From assembly GCA_030849075.1 (NCBI GenBank), contig JASAOO010003181.1:1-27082 (forward strand): DNA of 27,082 bases, in the 5' to 3' direction. This stretch comes from Zelonia costaricensis. Lineage: Eukaryota > Euglenozoa > Kinetoplastea > Trypanosomatida > Trypanosomatidae. Made by a program: the position numbers and the translations under genes. The notes under the pieces are model-generated. The model made no database searches. It worked only from the letters and a program-made list of their open reading frames with translations, and had not been told where the DNA came from. Below are positions 8,207-19,000 of this stretch, in pieces (positions within the stretch are counted from its first letter, which is position 1; each line of letters starts with the position of its first letter).

Positions 8207-11200
8207 ATGCGGATGCGAAAACGCACGCCCAGCAACGAGATGCGCCACATTCGCTATGACCCACTGAACAGCAGCGACGACACTGATGGCGCCAACGCCA
8301 GTCAGCAGCACCAGCGTCCCATCGACGCGCCTGGCAGCCCTGGCGGCGGCGGCGGCTCCTCGCTGGACGACGACGGCAGTGCGCGGCGGTCGCAGCCGCG
8401 GCGTCGCTACAGCCGCGGCCGCGATGTCGTCATCTCTGGCGGGCAGAGCCCCACCACACTCGGTGCCCCGAGTGGCACCCGAGCGGCCCTCAGCGCCGCT
8501 GTGCTGACGATTCCTCGGCTAAAGGAGCGCAGCCTGCGGCGCTGGCTGCGCGAGCTGCTGCACCTGCCCATCGCGCCGTCATCCGAGACGCGGCAAATCC
8601 CGTTCGGCTTTTTGCCCGGCGAGTGGACGGGGGTGGGCTACCCGAGCAACGCTGTCAACAACCGCCGGTACAGCCTGCTGACCTTCCTGCCGCTTGCGCT
8701 AGTGCACCAGTTCCAGAACTTCTTCAACCTCTTCTACCTCCTGCTGGCCTTCTCGCAGCTTATTCCGGTGCTCAAGGTCGGCTTCCTCTTCACCTACTTC
8801 TCGCCGCTGGTGCTCGTGGTCTGCCTGTCGCTGCTCAAGGATGCGCTGGATGAGTGGAAGCGGTTCCGCCGCGACCGCATCGCCAACGTCGAAATGTACG
8901 AGAAGCTCACCCGCGGCGGCGACGTCGTCAAGGTACGGTCGTCAGGCATTCGGGTCGGGGACATGCTGTTGCTGCACCACGACCAGCGCGTGCCCGCCGA
9001 CTGCATCGTCTTGCACACCTCCGAGAAGACAGGCACGACCTTTATTCGCACCGACCAGCTCGACGGCGAAACCGACTGGAAGCTGCGCTACCCGATTCGC
9101 TCCACCAGGGGCCTCACCTACGCCCAGCTGAGCCGGCTCCGCTTCAACGTGGACTGCGACGCGCCGCTCAAGGACATCTACCACTTCGCCGGCACCGTCG
9201 CCATGGCAAACGGCCAGAGCGAGTCTGTGACGCTGGAGAACGCGCTGTGGTCGTCGTGCGTGGTCGCGACTGGGACGCTGGTCGTCGCCGTCGTCTACAC
9301 AGGACGCGAGACGCGCAGCGCCCTCAACTCGACCAGCCCACGCAACAAGACGGGCCTGATCGAGAAGGAGCTCAACCTCATCGCCGTCCTCTGCTTCTCG
9401 CTGCTTCTGCTGCTCTCCCTGCTGCTCGTCGCGCAGCAGCAGTTCCGCGGCGACTTCGCCGTGATGTTTGTGCGCTTCTTCATTCTCCTCTCCGCGATGA
9501 TTCCCATCTCGATGCGCGTCAACGTCGACGTGGGCCGTCTGTGGTACTCGTACGACATGGCGCACGACAGCAACATCCCCGGCACCGTAGCACGCAACAC
9601 CGACCTGCCGGAGGAGCTGGGTCGGCTGCGCTACCTCTTCTCTGACAAGACCGGGACACTGACCAAGAACAAGATGGAGTTCCGGGTGATGCAGGTGGGG
9701 CCCGACACGGTGCTCACCGACCGCGACACGGACCGGCTGGCCGCCGCACTGCAGGAGTTCTTCGGTGGCAGCGGCGGCGCTGACGGAGTGGGGACGTCGC
9801 GCATGCTGCCGGCGGCCGCGCCGGCGCGGTTTGGCGGCGGCTACGCCAAGCAGTGGGGCCGCGATGTGCAGCGCGTGGGCGAACTGATCAAGACGATCGT
9901 GCTGTGCCACAACGTGAGCCCCGTCGTCGAGGAGGAGGCCGTTGACCTCGGCGCCGACACCGCCGGCGCATGGTCGTCGCCCGCGCTCGGCGTGGCCGGT
10001 GCGGCGGTGGCAGCCGACATGCGAGGCGAGCCGATCGACTACCAGGCCTCCTCGCCGGACGAGGTGGCGCTCGTAAAGTACTGCCGCTCCCTCGGCGTCG
10101 TCCTGACGTACCGCGACCTGAGCACCATGGCCTTCACCGTCAACTGCGGTGCTGGCGGCAGAGGCGACGGGGCGCAGCTGCACCAGTGCACCATTGTGAA
10201 GATGTTCCCCTTCTCGTCGGAGCGCAAGTGCATGGGCATCATCCTGCGCGAGCGTGTCACAGGGGCAGCGGCGGCCGGCGCCGCAGCACCGCAGGAGTCG
10301 ATCAGGTTCTACATGAAAGGCGCAGACGCGAAGATGGCGACGGTGGTTCGGCAGTCGGATTGGCTCGACGAGTGCTGCCAGGAGCTGGCGCAGATGGGGC
10401 TGCGCACGCTCGTCTTCGCCAGCCGCACCCTCACCGAGGACGCCTTGCAGACATTCCTGCATCAGTACGAGGCCGCCATGTCGATTCTCGGCGAGGGGCG
10501 CACCGAGGCGGTCGAGACGGCGATGCGGCTGCTGGAGACGGACATGACTCTCACCGGCGTGACCGGGGTCGAGGATGAGCTGCAGGACGACGTGGTTGTC
10601 TGCCTCGAGACGCTGGGGATGTGCGGCATCAAGGTGTGGATGCTGACGGGCGACAAGGTCGAGACGGCCACGACGATTGGCCGGTCGACGCGGCTCATTC
10701 CGCGACACGGCCGCATTGAGTCCCTGTGTGGCATGGCGCCGCTCGACCTCATGAACCGCCTGCACGTCCTGCACGAGGAGTTCGAGTGGAGCGCCGCGAG
10801 CGGCGGCGTGGTGCCGCAGTGGACGCTCGTGCTTGACGGCAGCGCGCTTGCCTGCTGCCTGACCAACGCCGCCATCTTCGCAGAGGTGGCCAGCACGGCG
10901 TACTCCGTCATCGTGGCTCGCTGCTCGCCGACGCAGAAAGCTGCGGTTGTGGCGGTCATGCGCGACCGCTGCCACGACGCCCGCGTCGCCGCGATTGGTG
11001 ACGGCGGCAACGACGTGTCCATGATACAGGCCGCCAACGTCGGCATCGGCATTGAGGGGGTGGAAGGCAAGCAGGCGAGCATGGCAGCTGACTTCTCGAT
11101 CGCCAAGTTCTCGTACTGCCTGCGGCTTATCATGTGGCACGGCCGCAACTCGTACCGCCGCACGTGCCGGCTGAGTCAGTTCATCATGCACCGCGGCATC

Positions 11201-11833
11201 GTCTACTCGGTCGTGCAGACGGTCTTCTCGGTGCTGTTTGCTGGGACGACCATGTCGGTGTTCAACGGGTACCTGCTGATGGGCTATTCCACAGTCTTCA
11301 CAATGGCGCCAGCCTTCGCGCTGGTGCTGGACGAGGACTTCAAGGAGTCGGACGTGCACGAGTACCCGTTTCTGTACAAGGACCTTCTCAAGTCGCGCTC
11401 GATGAATACACGCACCTTTCTGCAGTGGGTGTGGGCCTCCTTCTTCCAGGGCGGCGTCATGATGCTCGTCGCCCTGCAGCTCTTCAAGTCTGAGATGTTC
11501 CAGATCGTCACGATCGCCTACACGTCCCTCCTCATCACCGAGCTCGTCATCATTGGCGCCACCGCACATCTCGGCATCCTGTGGCGAGAGCGGCGTCCCC
11601 GCTTCTTTCTCTTCCTCAGCGCCGAGGTGGCGTCGCTGCTGCTCTTTTTTCTCGCCGTGGTGGTGCTGCCTGACACCTTCGACCGCGACTTCTTCTTTTC
11701 CTGGAGCTGCTGGTGGCGCGTGGCGGTGATCTGCCTCGCCAGCATCGGCCCGCTCATGGTCTTCCAGCTGATGGGTAAGTACATCCTCTTCAACCCCCGC
11801 CTCGTCGCCTCCTGCATGGGCCGGCGAGCATGA
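8207..11833 (+). CDS. P4-ATPase phospholipid flippase, Neo1/ATP9 subclass
   Basis: The product is a 1208-residue ATP-driven lipid flippase moving phospholipids from the outer or lumenal to the cytosolic leaflet. Motifs in order: TM1-TM2 at about 165-213; DGET dephosphorylation loop at 286-289; TM3-TM4 at about 387-438 with PISM at 433-436; the phosphorylated Asp480 in DKTGT; nucleotide-pocket KGA with Lys704; TGD at 814-816; GDGGND hinge at 931-936; TM5-TM10 from about 989. The stretch NIPGTVARNTDLPEELGRL before DKTGT and the early FNLFYLLLAFSQLIP are hallmarks of Neo1/ATP9A/ATP9B, not of the other P4 classes. Those relatives sit in Golgi/endosomes and work without a CDC50 subunit, so the same is inferred here. 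The first 150 residues are a basic, Gly/Ser-rich, probably disordered extension. The frame is open upstream without ATG; Met1 was chosen at 8207, with Met3 and Met12 as alternatives. Confidence 0.95.
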   Translation: MRMRKRTPSNEMRHIRYDPLNSSDDTDGANASQQHQRPIDAPGSPGGGGGSSLDDDGSARRSQPRRRYSRGRDVVISGGQSPTTLGAPSGTRAALSAAVLTIPRLKERSLRRWLRELLHLPIAPSSETRQIPFGFLPGEWTGVGYPSNAVNNRRYSLLTFLPLALVHQFQNFFNLFYLLLAFSQLIPVLKVGFLFTYFSPLVLVVCLSLLKDALDEWKRFRRDRIANVEMYEKLTRGGDVVKVRSSGIRVGDMLLLHHDQRVPADCIVLHTSEKTGTTFIRTDQLDGETDWKLRYPIRSTRGLTYAQLSRLRFNVDCDAPLKDIYHFAGTVAMANGQSESVTLENALWSSCVVATGTLVVAVVYTGRETRSALNSTSPRNKTGLIEKELNLIAVLCFSLLLLLSLLLVAQQQFRGDFAVMFVRFFILLSAMIPISMRVNVDVGRLWYSYDMAHDSNIPGTVARNTDLPEELGRLRYLFSDKTGTLTKNKMEFRVMQVGPDTVLTDRDTDRLAAALQEFFGGSGGADGVGTSRMLPAAAPARFGGGYAKQWGRDVQRVGELIKTIVLCHNVSPVVEEEAVDLGADTAGAWSSPALGVAGAAVAADMRGEPIDYQASSPDEVALVKYCRSLGVVLTYRDLSTMAFTVNCGAGGRGDGAQLHQCTIVKMFPFSSERKCMGIILRERVTGAAAAGAAAPQESIRFYMKGADAKMATVVRQSDWLDECCQELAQMGLRTLVFASRTLTEDALQTFLHQYEAAMSILGEGRTEAVETAMRLLETDMTLTGVTGVEDELQDDVVVCLETLGMCGIKVWMLTGDKVETATTIGRSTRLIPRHGRIESLCGMAPLDLMNRLHVLHEEFEWSAASGGVVPQWTLVLDGSALACCLTNAAIFAEVASTAYSVIVARCSPTQKAAVVAVMRDRCHDARVAAIGDGGNDVSMIQAANVGIGIEGVEGKQASMAADFSIAKFSYCLRLIMWHGRNSYRRTCRLSQFIMHRGIVYSVVQTVFSVLFAGTTMSVFNGYLLMGYSTVFTMAPAFALVLDEDFKESDVHEYPFLYKDLLKSRSMNTRTFLQWVWASFFQGGVMMLVALQLFKSEMFQIVTIAYTSLLITELVIIGATAHLGILWRERRPRFFLFLSAEVASLLLFFLAVVVLPDTFDRDFFFSWSCWWRVAVICLASIGPLMVFQLMGKYILFNPRLVASCMGRRA

Positions 11834-11906
11834 CCCGCAGAGTTGGAGCCCCGCGCCAACGCGGCTGGACAGCCTGTAGCGCCCCCCACCCCCTACAACC
11901 CTCTTT

Positions 11907-11935
11907 TGTGTGTGTGCGTGTGTGTGTGTGTGTGT
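11907..11935. repeat. TG dinucleotide microsatellite, one interruption
   Basis: About 14 TG units interrupted by a single CG, just downstream of the flippase stop codon and so probably within its 3' UTR. Confidence 0.9.
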
Positions 11936-12848
11936 TACGGTGACCCAAATGTCACGGACGCACAGGGCTGGCAGCGTGCACGGTCCCGCTGTGCTGTGCG
12001 ACAGTGGCACTCGTCTATCAGCCATGGCGTCAACTTGGCCTGCCTGAGCTCTCCTTTCCGCCCTTTGTTTTTACCTCGTCAACGTGACTCGTCCTGCGCG
12101 TTCCTCTAGCACACTAGCCTTGTTGCACCTATGATGTTTCTGCTCCAAGCGTATCGCCGCGGGTCCACTCTGCAAACCGCAATAGGGGAACTGTTGACGA
12201 GTCACTTGCAGCTCGACCGGCAGTCACATCTACACACGCACACTTTCATTCTGCCGGCGAGTGGTGCGGCAGACACAGCAGTCCGCCGCGTGCGCGCGTC
12301 TTGCTTCTCACGTCTTCGAGTGTCGCGGCTGCCGCCGAGAACGCCAACCCTTCCGCGGTCGCATGACAGAACGAATGGGTCAACACAGGGTCGCTCGACA
12401 AAAAAGGTGTGCAGGTGCCGAGCCTTGATGTGGTGAGCCTTTTGGCCTTGACGGAAAGTACCGAGGGCGCCTCCTCGTCATGCTCCCCATCCCACCCCCA
12501 ACCCCTCTTGACGCGCGTGCTCGAGCACGTCATGGTTCACCGGTCCTGCACGCCTCGCCTCCTACCTCGCCGCTGTCCCCTTCTCGTGTCCCACCTCACT
12601 CACACCCTCCACCCATAGTCGCGACAGTCTGGCGACGCAGCGCGCAGCTCCTCTGCACCGTTCGCGAGGAGTGTTGCACCCGCCGTCTGCCCGCGGAGAC
12701 GCACACACGCGCACACTAGGTGTGTGTGTGCGCCTCCTCCTTCGTTGTTGTTTTATTTCCCCTCTTCACACAACCCCTCTACTTTCCCCCCCCCCCCCAC
12801 CCCTGCACTCACTTCTTTCTTCGGCCGTATCGGCGTCGTGGTCGTGCG

Positions 12849-12850
12849 AG
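12849..12850 (+). promoter_or_regulatory. Candidate spliced-leader acceptor AG for the KREH2 gene
   Basis: This is among the first AGs after the long pyrimidine tract at about 12740-12835. Splicing here gives a leader of about 170 bases with no ATG before 13021, consistent with the start chosen. A second pyrimidine-rich stretch at 12980-13002 could support a closer acceptor. Confidence 0.35.
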
Positions 12851-13002
12851 CTCCTCCGCGGACCACCTCAACAGGAGGCGTCGTGAACACGCACAGGGCA
12901 CAGGTTTTTTGTGTTCACCTGTCACATCTCGCTCCGTCTCTTCTTGGCTCGCTCTCTTCCGATTGCGCTGCTGAAAAGTCCTTCCTCCCGCCCCTCCCGC
13001 CC

Positions 13003-13016
13003 CACACACACACACA
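13003..13016. repeat. CA dinucleotide microsatellite
   Basis: A run of seven CA units ends five bases before the ATG of the helicase gene. Confidence 0.85.
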
Positions 13017-13020
13017 TCCC

Positions 13021-16000
13021 ATGCGGGCTGTAAGGCACGCTCTCGTGGTGCGAGCGGTAGCTGCGGCGCTGCTGCGAAGTGGGCCTCGCGCCGGCGCAGC
13101 GGCAACGCATGTCACTGCCACCGCCCTCTACACTCCCCTGCGTGCCCACACCACCGGCGTGATCGAGCCGGCGGACATCGACTGGGTCAGCCCAGACGAG
13201 GGGTGGAGCAGCGGCGGGGCAGCCGGCAACGCGGCGGCAGCAACCGCCTCCACCTCAACCTATACGGCGGCCGCAGCCTGGGATGCGGCCCATACGTCTG
13301 CGCTGCCCTCCGTCTTCGAGGATGTCCAAGAAACCGACGCGTTTGCGCGCTCGCGGGTGCTGGCCCTCGTGCGCCGATATCGCGGGCCCTCTGCATTGGA
13401 CGACGACGCCGCAGGCGCACCCCGTGCGGCGAGCTTCGAGACAGAGGCGCTCCGCGACGGAGAACTCTTCCATGCCCGCCTCCGGCTGCCGCTCACCGGG
13501 GCTGCGCTGGCCGTCGTGGAGGAGATAACACACAGCATCAGCAGCAGCAGCGGCGGCGACACGGCGTCGGCGGTGCCGCCGACGGCGCTCTGGGCGCACG
13601 GGGTGTCGAACACGGCCAAGGATGCGGAGCTGCTGGCCGCCATGCACGCCGAGCGCCTCGCCGACATGCTCGGCTACCACCTCTTCACCCTCCCGTCACG
13701 GCAGCGCCGCCACGCGGAGGCGGCGGCCGCGGCTGGGCGCTACGCCTCGTCCGTCGACGACGTCGGCAGCGGCCCGACCGCGGCGTGGCGGCGGGAGCGG
13801 TGGCCAGCCCCGCTGCGCCGCCTCCTGACCGACGAAGAGACTGAAGGCGGGGGATGGCAGCTTGTGCGCACGTCGGCGGCCGTGCGGCACTACATCACGC
13901 CGCCGCACACGGTGCTGTCGCCGTGCCTGCTTGACATCGGGGCCCGACTCCGCATCGAGGAATTCTTCGCCAACGCTCCAGCCGGTTGCCCGAGCTTCGC
14001 GCAGATGCTGAGCACGGAACAGGTGCGCACTCGCACCGCCAGCAGCGTAGCGTCAGGCGGGGAGGCGGCGATGTTGGCGCAGCTGGCACTGCCGCCCGCG
14101 CTGACCGGGCTGCCCGAGAGTTCAGCGCCACTGATCGCGGCTGGCAAAGCGAGGGAGCGGTTGGTGGCGGTGCAGCTAGCTTGCATGCACGCCGAGCTCC
14201 TGCTGGACGCCGTAAACGTGCCCATATTCGCCGACGACGAGACGCAGAGGGCACACGCCGCGGCGGCGCGGAGCTTTGGACGGACGGCGCCGTTGCCCGG
14301 GGCTGTGCCGAAGGACCCCTCCCATCTACATCTTCCGGCTCCGCTGAAGGCGATGACGGAGGCAGGGGTGGAGGCGGGCTCAGACGCGCCCCCACGCACC
14401 GCGACCCGCTCCGCCGACGACGACTGGGTGCACCGCCACGAGCTGGTCACCGAGCAGAGCAGCACATTCGTCGAGTCCGTCGTGAGCGAGTCAACGGCGG
14501 TCGACGACCTCACCGCGTTCCTCGCCGCCGAGGGCGCGCCGCGCGCGACGGCGCCGTTTTTGCGGGTGCGACTGAGTGGGCTTGTGCGGTCGACCGTGCT
14601 GCTTCCCGTTTCCGATCTCTACGGCATCCGCGGCGGCGTCGGCGTCGCCGCCAAGACAGAGGACGCCGACGTCCTCGCGGCGATGCACGCCCTCGACGTC
14701 CTCATGGCGCTCGGTGTTGCGGTCAAGAGGCCTGAGAAGGTGGACACGGCGTGGAAGGCGCTGCGTCGCGAGCTCGTCGGTGACGTGCCGGAGCTCAGCG
14801 GCCCTGCTGCCGCCCCGAGTCCGCCGGCACGCCGCCTGAGCGCGAAGAAGTTCACTCTAAGCGTCGCCCTCACGAGCGCCAGTGTGGAGGCAGCAGCGGC
14901 AGCGGCAGCGGCTCCTCCCGCGAAGCCGCAGCAGCCCCGTCGTCCCCCTCGCCGCGCGCGACTGGCGTCGGAGGCGACGGCAACGCTGCCGCCCCGCTAC
15001 GGTTCCGCAGAGAATCCGGAGCCGGCGAGCGCGACGCCGGCGGAGACTCCAGCCGCCGCTACCCGTTCTGCCCGTGAGGCGGCAGAGAAGACGCTGGCGA
15101 CGGTGCGCGCTGCCGTGCCGTGTGAGCACTGGGACCTACAGCCGGATAGCCCGGATGGGTACATCATGATAGCCCCGAGCACCGCAGGCGACGAGCCGCC
15201 GCACCGCGGCGAGGAGGCAATTGTGTCGCCGCGCACGCTGGACAAGCTGTCAAAGGGGCGCATCATGAGCTATCTGTCGACGGTGGGTCGCCGCCTCAGT
15301 GATGTGGTTGTGGTGCGGCAGCTGCTGACAGAGGAGGAGACGGAGGGCCGGCCGCGTCACCGGTGCGCGCTGAAGGTGCCGCTGCCGTCTGTCTGCGGAG
15401 AGCCGCGACTTGCGCTGGGCGAGGGCGAGACGGCGGCCGACGCGGAGAGTGCGGCCTGCATGCACGCCGAGCTCATTCTCGACGCCCTTGGCGTGTGCTT
15501 GTACACGGACGTGGTGCGGCAGAAGCGTCATGCCGACGCCTGCGCGCGTTGGGGTCGCTGGGCTCCGTCGGGCCCGCAAGAAGAACAGCCTAGCAGCACC
15601 GTGGCGCCGCCACCGCTGCGCCGCGAGTACGCCGGCTCGCTGCACTGGGAGCGCAAGAAGGCGCGCCGTACGGAGCCGCAGCGTGAGGGTGGTAGGGGCA
15701 GCGGCGCCGAAGCCGCTCCCGTCGAGAAGCGTGGGAAACCCACTGCGGAGTCTCACGAGACGAGACAGGCCAAGCAACGCGCGGTTGCGGGAGTAGCGCC
15801 AGGGCAGGCGGCGCTGCCGGAGCCGTCATGCCCGAGCGACACGGCGGCCTGGACGACGGAACCGACGCGGGAGCACGACCCGAGCGCGTTTGTAGACTTG
15901 TCCGAGGCGGAGGTCGACGTTGTCAGTAAGAACCGCGTGCAGTACTACCTGCGACACGAGGGGCTGGCGGCGGGCAAGAGGACGTTCACGACCGAGTCTG

Positions 16001-19000
16001 CTCGCACCTCCATCATGCACGTCTTGACGTGGGCCCTTCCCCTGCCAGCACGCTTCGTCACCGCCGGTGACGTCGGCAGTGACGCACCTGCGTCGAACCT
16101 GGAGTGCCTCGTCACAGGCGTGGCGCCGACGCGCAAGGACGCGGAAGCGCTGTCCTGGATGCACGCGGAGCGCTGCCTCGACGCCCTCGGCATCCCGCTC
16201 TTCCCCAACCTGCCGAAGCTGCAAGCCTACCACGCACGTCGTGCCGCCGAAGCAGGCCGGTCCGCTCCATCAGAGGTCCGCGGCAGCGACGCTCTGCAGC
16301 TGCCCTCGCTTGACCCTCCGCCTGTGCGGCCGCTGCGGCTGATCAGCGCCCACAAGGGCCTCTCCGTCAAGATCCCGCGCCCGCCCGCGCTGGTCGAAGA
16401 AGAGGATGGTGCGTTGTCGTACTCGGAGAAGGAGTGGAACGCCTACGTGGAGGAGTGCGCCTCGTACGTTCTCATGAAGCGCATGTCCGTCTGCAACACC
16501 CTGTACGAGCTGGAACGCGTGCCGCGGACGGGCGACGCCGTCGTGGACGCCGCGCTCGCCGAGGTGGAGCAGATGCCGCTGGACCAATACGCGCGGCTGC
16601 GCATCAGCTGCTACAGTCGACTGTTGCAGAAGCATTACCACGCGCGCTACACCTACTCTGTCGTTGGCCCGTCGCACTTACGAGTGACGATGAGCACGAT
16701 GAGGGTGCCGGGCTTTCCGTTTTTGGTGGCGCGCGGCGTCGGGACAACCCGCTCCATTGCGGTGCGGCGTGCCGCCATGCACGCCGTTGCCATCCTGCGT
16801 CGCATCGACCCGTCGTACGAGGACAATCGAGCTGCCGTGGAGACGGCGGTGCGTGTAGCCGTCTCGTCGTTTAATCTAGTGGCGACGCAGGGCAAGGTCG
16901 ACATCGAGAACTTCGACCTTGACGCCTTCAATGCACTGCCCATCATCAACACCGACGCCGTTGCGTCGCTCTCTTCGAAGGAGCGGCGCCACTTGAACCG
17001 CATTCGCGTTCTCTTTGCAGCTGAGTCGGCGTGGTACGCAAAGCGGCGCGACTTCTCGGTGGGCGGCAAGAAGCGGGCCATCGCCATGTACACGCTCTGC
17101 TACGACGTCCCCCCAGCGGACCTGCGCGAGCGCATCCGCCTCATTCCGCGGCTGGAAGAGAGCGCACCAACGACGACGCTGCGGTCGCGCGATACAGGCC
17201 CGCTGCTGCAGGTCGGGAACTCCGACGCCGGCGACGCGATGTCTGTTCGCGTCAACGTGGGCGCCATCTTCTCGGCGCGCGTCTCGGTGGACGACGAGGA
17301 CGGCAACACCTTGACGGGCACCTGCAGCGGCGGCGGTGAGAAGGACAACTCTGACACGGCGTACGAGCGCCTTTTTGCCAAGATGGAGGAGCAGCTCCCG
17401 GCAATGAAGCCGATCGTGGCGATGCTCAAGTTGCATCCGTACCTGCTGCCGACATCTATCCCGTCGCTGCAGGTGCCCGAGGCGCTGCGGGACCGGATGC
17501 AGCAATGCTTGCGCAATCAGCAAGACCTGTCCGACGTCGGCGCCAACGCAGAGGCCGCCGCGGCACCCGAGGCGCCGAGCGCGATGGAGTCGAAGCAGGG
17601 CGTCGAGGACGTCGATGGGCGGAGGGAGTGGGGGCAGGACGGCAGCGAGCTGCCCAGCGCTGAGGAGACGGCAGAGCGTTCGGCGCTCCTGCTGGCGCAG
17701 CTGCAGCAGCGCACCACCAACCCGCTCTACCTGGAGCGGTTTGCGGTGCGGCGGGCGCAGCTCAGCATTGCGGCGCACAAACAAGAGATTCTCGACAGCG
17801 TGCGCAACAACCCCGTCACGATCATTTGCGGCACGACGGGCTGCGGCAAGACGACGCAAGTGCCGCAGTACATCTTGGAGGAGGCGACGCTGAACGGCAA
17901 GGGTGGCGAGTGCCGCATCCTGCTCTCGCAGCCTCGCCGCATCAGCGCTGTCTCGATTGCGCAACGCATTGCGGCGGAGCGGCTTGAGCACATCGAGGAT
18001 TCCGTCGGGTACGTGATCCGGTTCGAGGCACGACACGGGCGCCACATCAACCTCGCCACTGTCGGCGTCGTGCTGCGCCAACTGCAGGCAGACCCAATGC
18101 TGCGCAACTACAACTACCTCATCATCGACGAGATCCACGAGCGCGACGTCAACACCGACTTCCTGCTTATGCTCTTGCGCCCTCTGCTGAAGCGGCGGCC
18201 GGACTTGCGCGTCGTCCTCATGAGTGCGACGCTGCAGGGCTCGGCCTTTCAGCGCTACTTTGACGGTGCCCCGCTGTTGCAGGTGGAGGGGCAAATGTTC
18301 CCGGTGCAGGACCTCTACCTCGAGGACCTCCTCCCGGTGGCGCAGCAGTACAACAGCATGTCCCCGCAGCTGAAGGAGCTGGCGGGCACGCTGCAGTCGT
18401 CGTCGCACAAGTTCCGGCGTCACGGTGCGACGACTTCGTCCGCCGAAGAAGGCGATCTCGAAACCGTTCACGTGGTGCCGAGTGAGAACGCTGGCCGCGC
18501 CGCGGCGGAGGGCCAGAAAACCAGTGTTGTGGAGGTGACGAGCTCTGTTGACGTCGCCACCGTCCAATTCGCTGTTGAGCACGCCCTTCGCACCGTGGAA
18601 CTTAACGAATCGGCGATTCTTGTGTTTCTGCCCGGCTGGGAGGACATCCGTCGCGTGCGCGAAGTGCTCGAGCGAAACGCGTCCTACCACATCCTGGCGT
18701 TGCACTCATCTGTGACCCCGGAGAAGCAGCTGGAGTGCTTTTTGCCGGCGCCGCCCGGCAAGTTCAAGATTGTCCTTTCGACGAACATCGCCGAGAGCGG
18801 TGTGACGATTGATGACGTGGGGGTCGTGATCGATACAGGGCGTTTGAAGGAGCTGGCGTACGCGACGCGGTCGCGCAGCGTCGTGCCCAAGACCGACTCG
18901 CGCGGCTACGACTCGTACTTGGTGGTCGACAGCTCCTCAGTGACCTCGACGTTGCTGGCGCCAAACGAGGCGCAGGGGAAGTACATGGAACTGATGGAGA

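Larger units (their letters stand above)
11834..13020. other. Intergenic region, flippase gene to KREH2 gene
   Basis: About 1.2 kb. It contains a TG microsatellite at 11907-11935, unremarkable 3' UTR sequence, a doubtful 101-codon ATG frame at 12131-12436, and a strong T/C tract at about 12740-12800 including a long C run. The last 170 bases are the probable 5' UTR of the helicase and include a CA repeat at 13003-13016. Confidence 0.55.

Noticed and set aside
8942..12025. 1027-codon open frame on the minus strand
   Set aside because: It lies antisense to the flippase gene, whose complete set of P-type ATPase motifs is on the + strand. The high third-position G/C of the sense gene suppresses stop codons in this frame, and the peptide is His/Arg/Gln-rich with no recognisable domain.
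12724..13020. 99-codon N-terminal extension of the helicase frame
   Set aside because: It begins at GTG, translates a pyrimidine tract into Pro/Ser/His, lies across the likely splice acceptor, and would bury the mitochondrial presequence that starts at 13021.
16876..18705. 609-codon open frame on the minus strand
   Set aside because: It is an antisense shadow of the helicase gene across its conserved motifs I-III.
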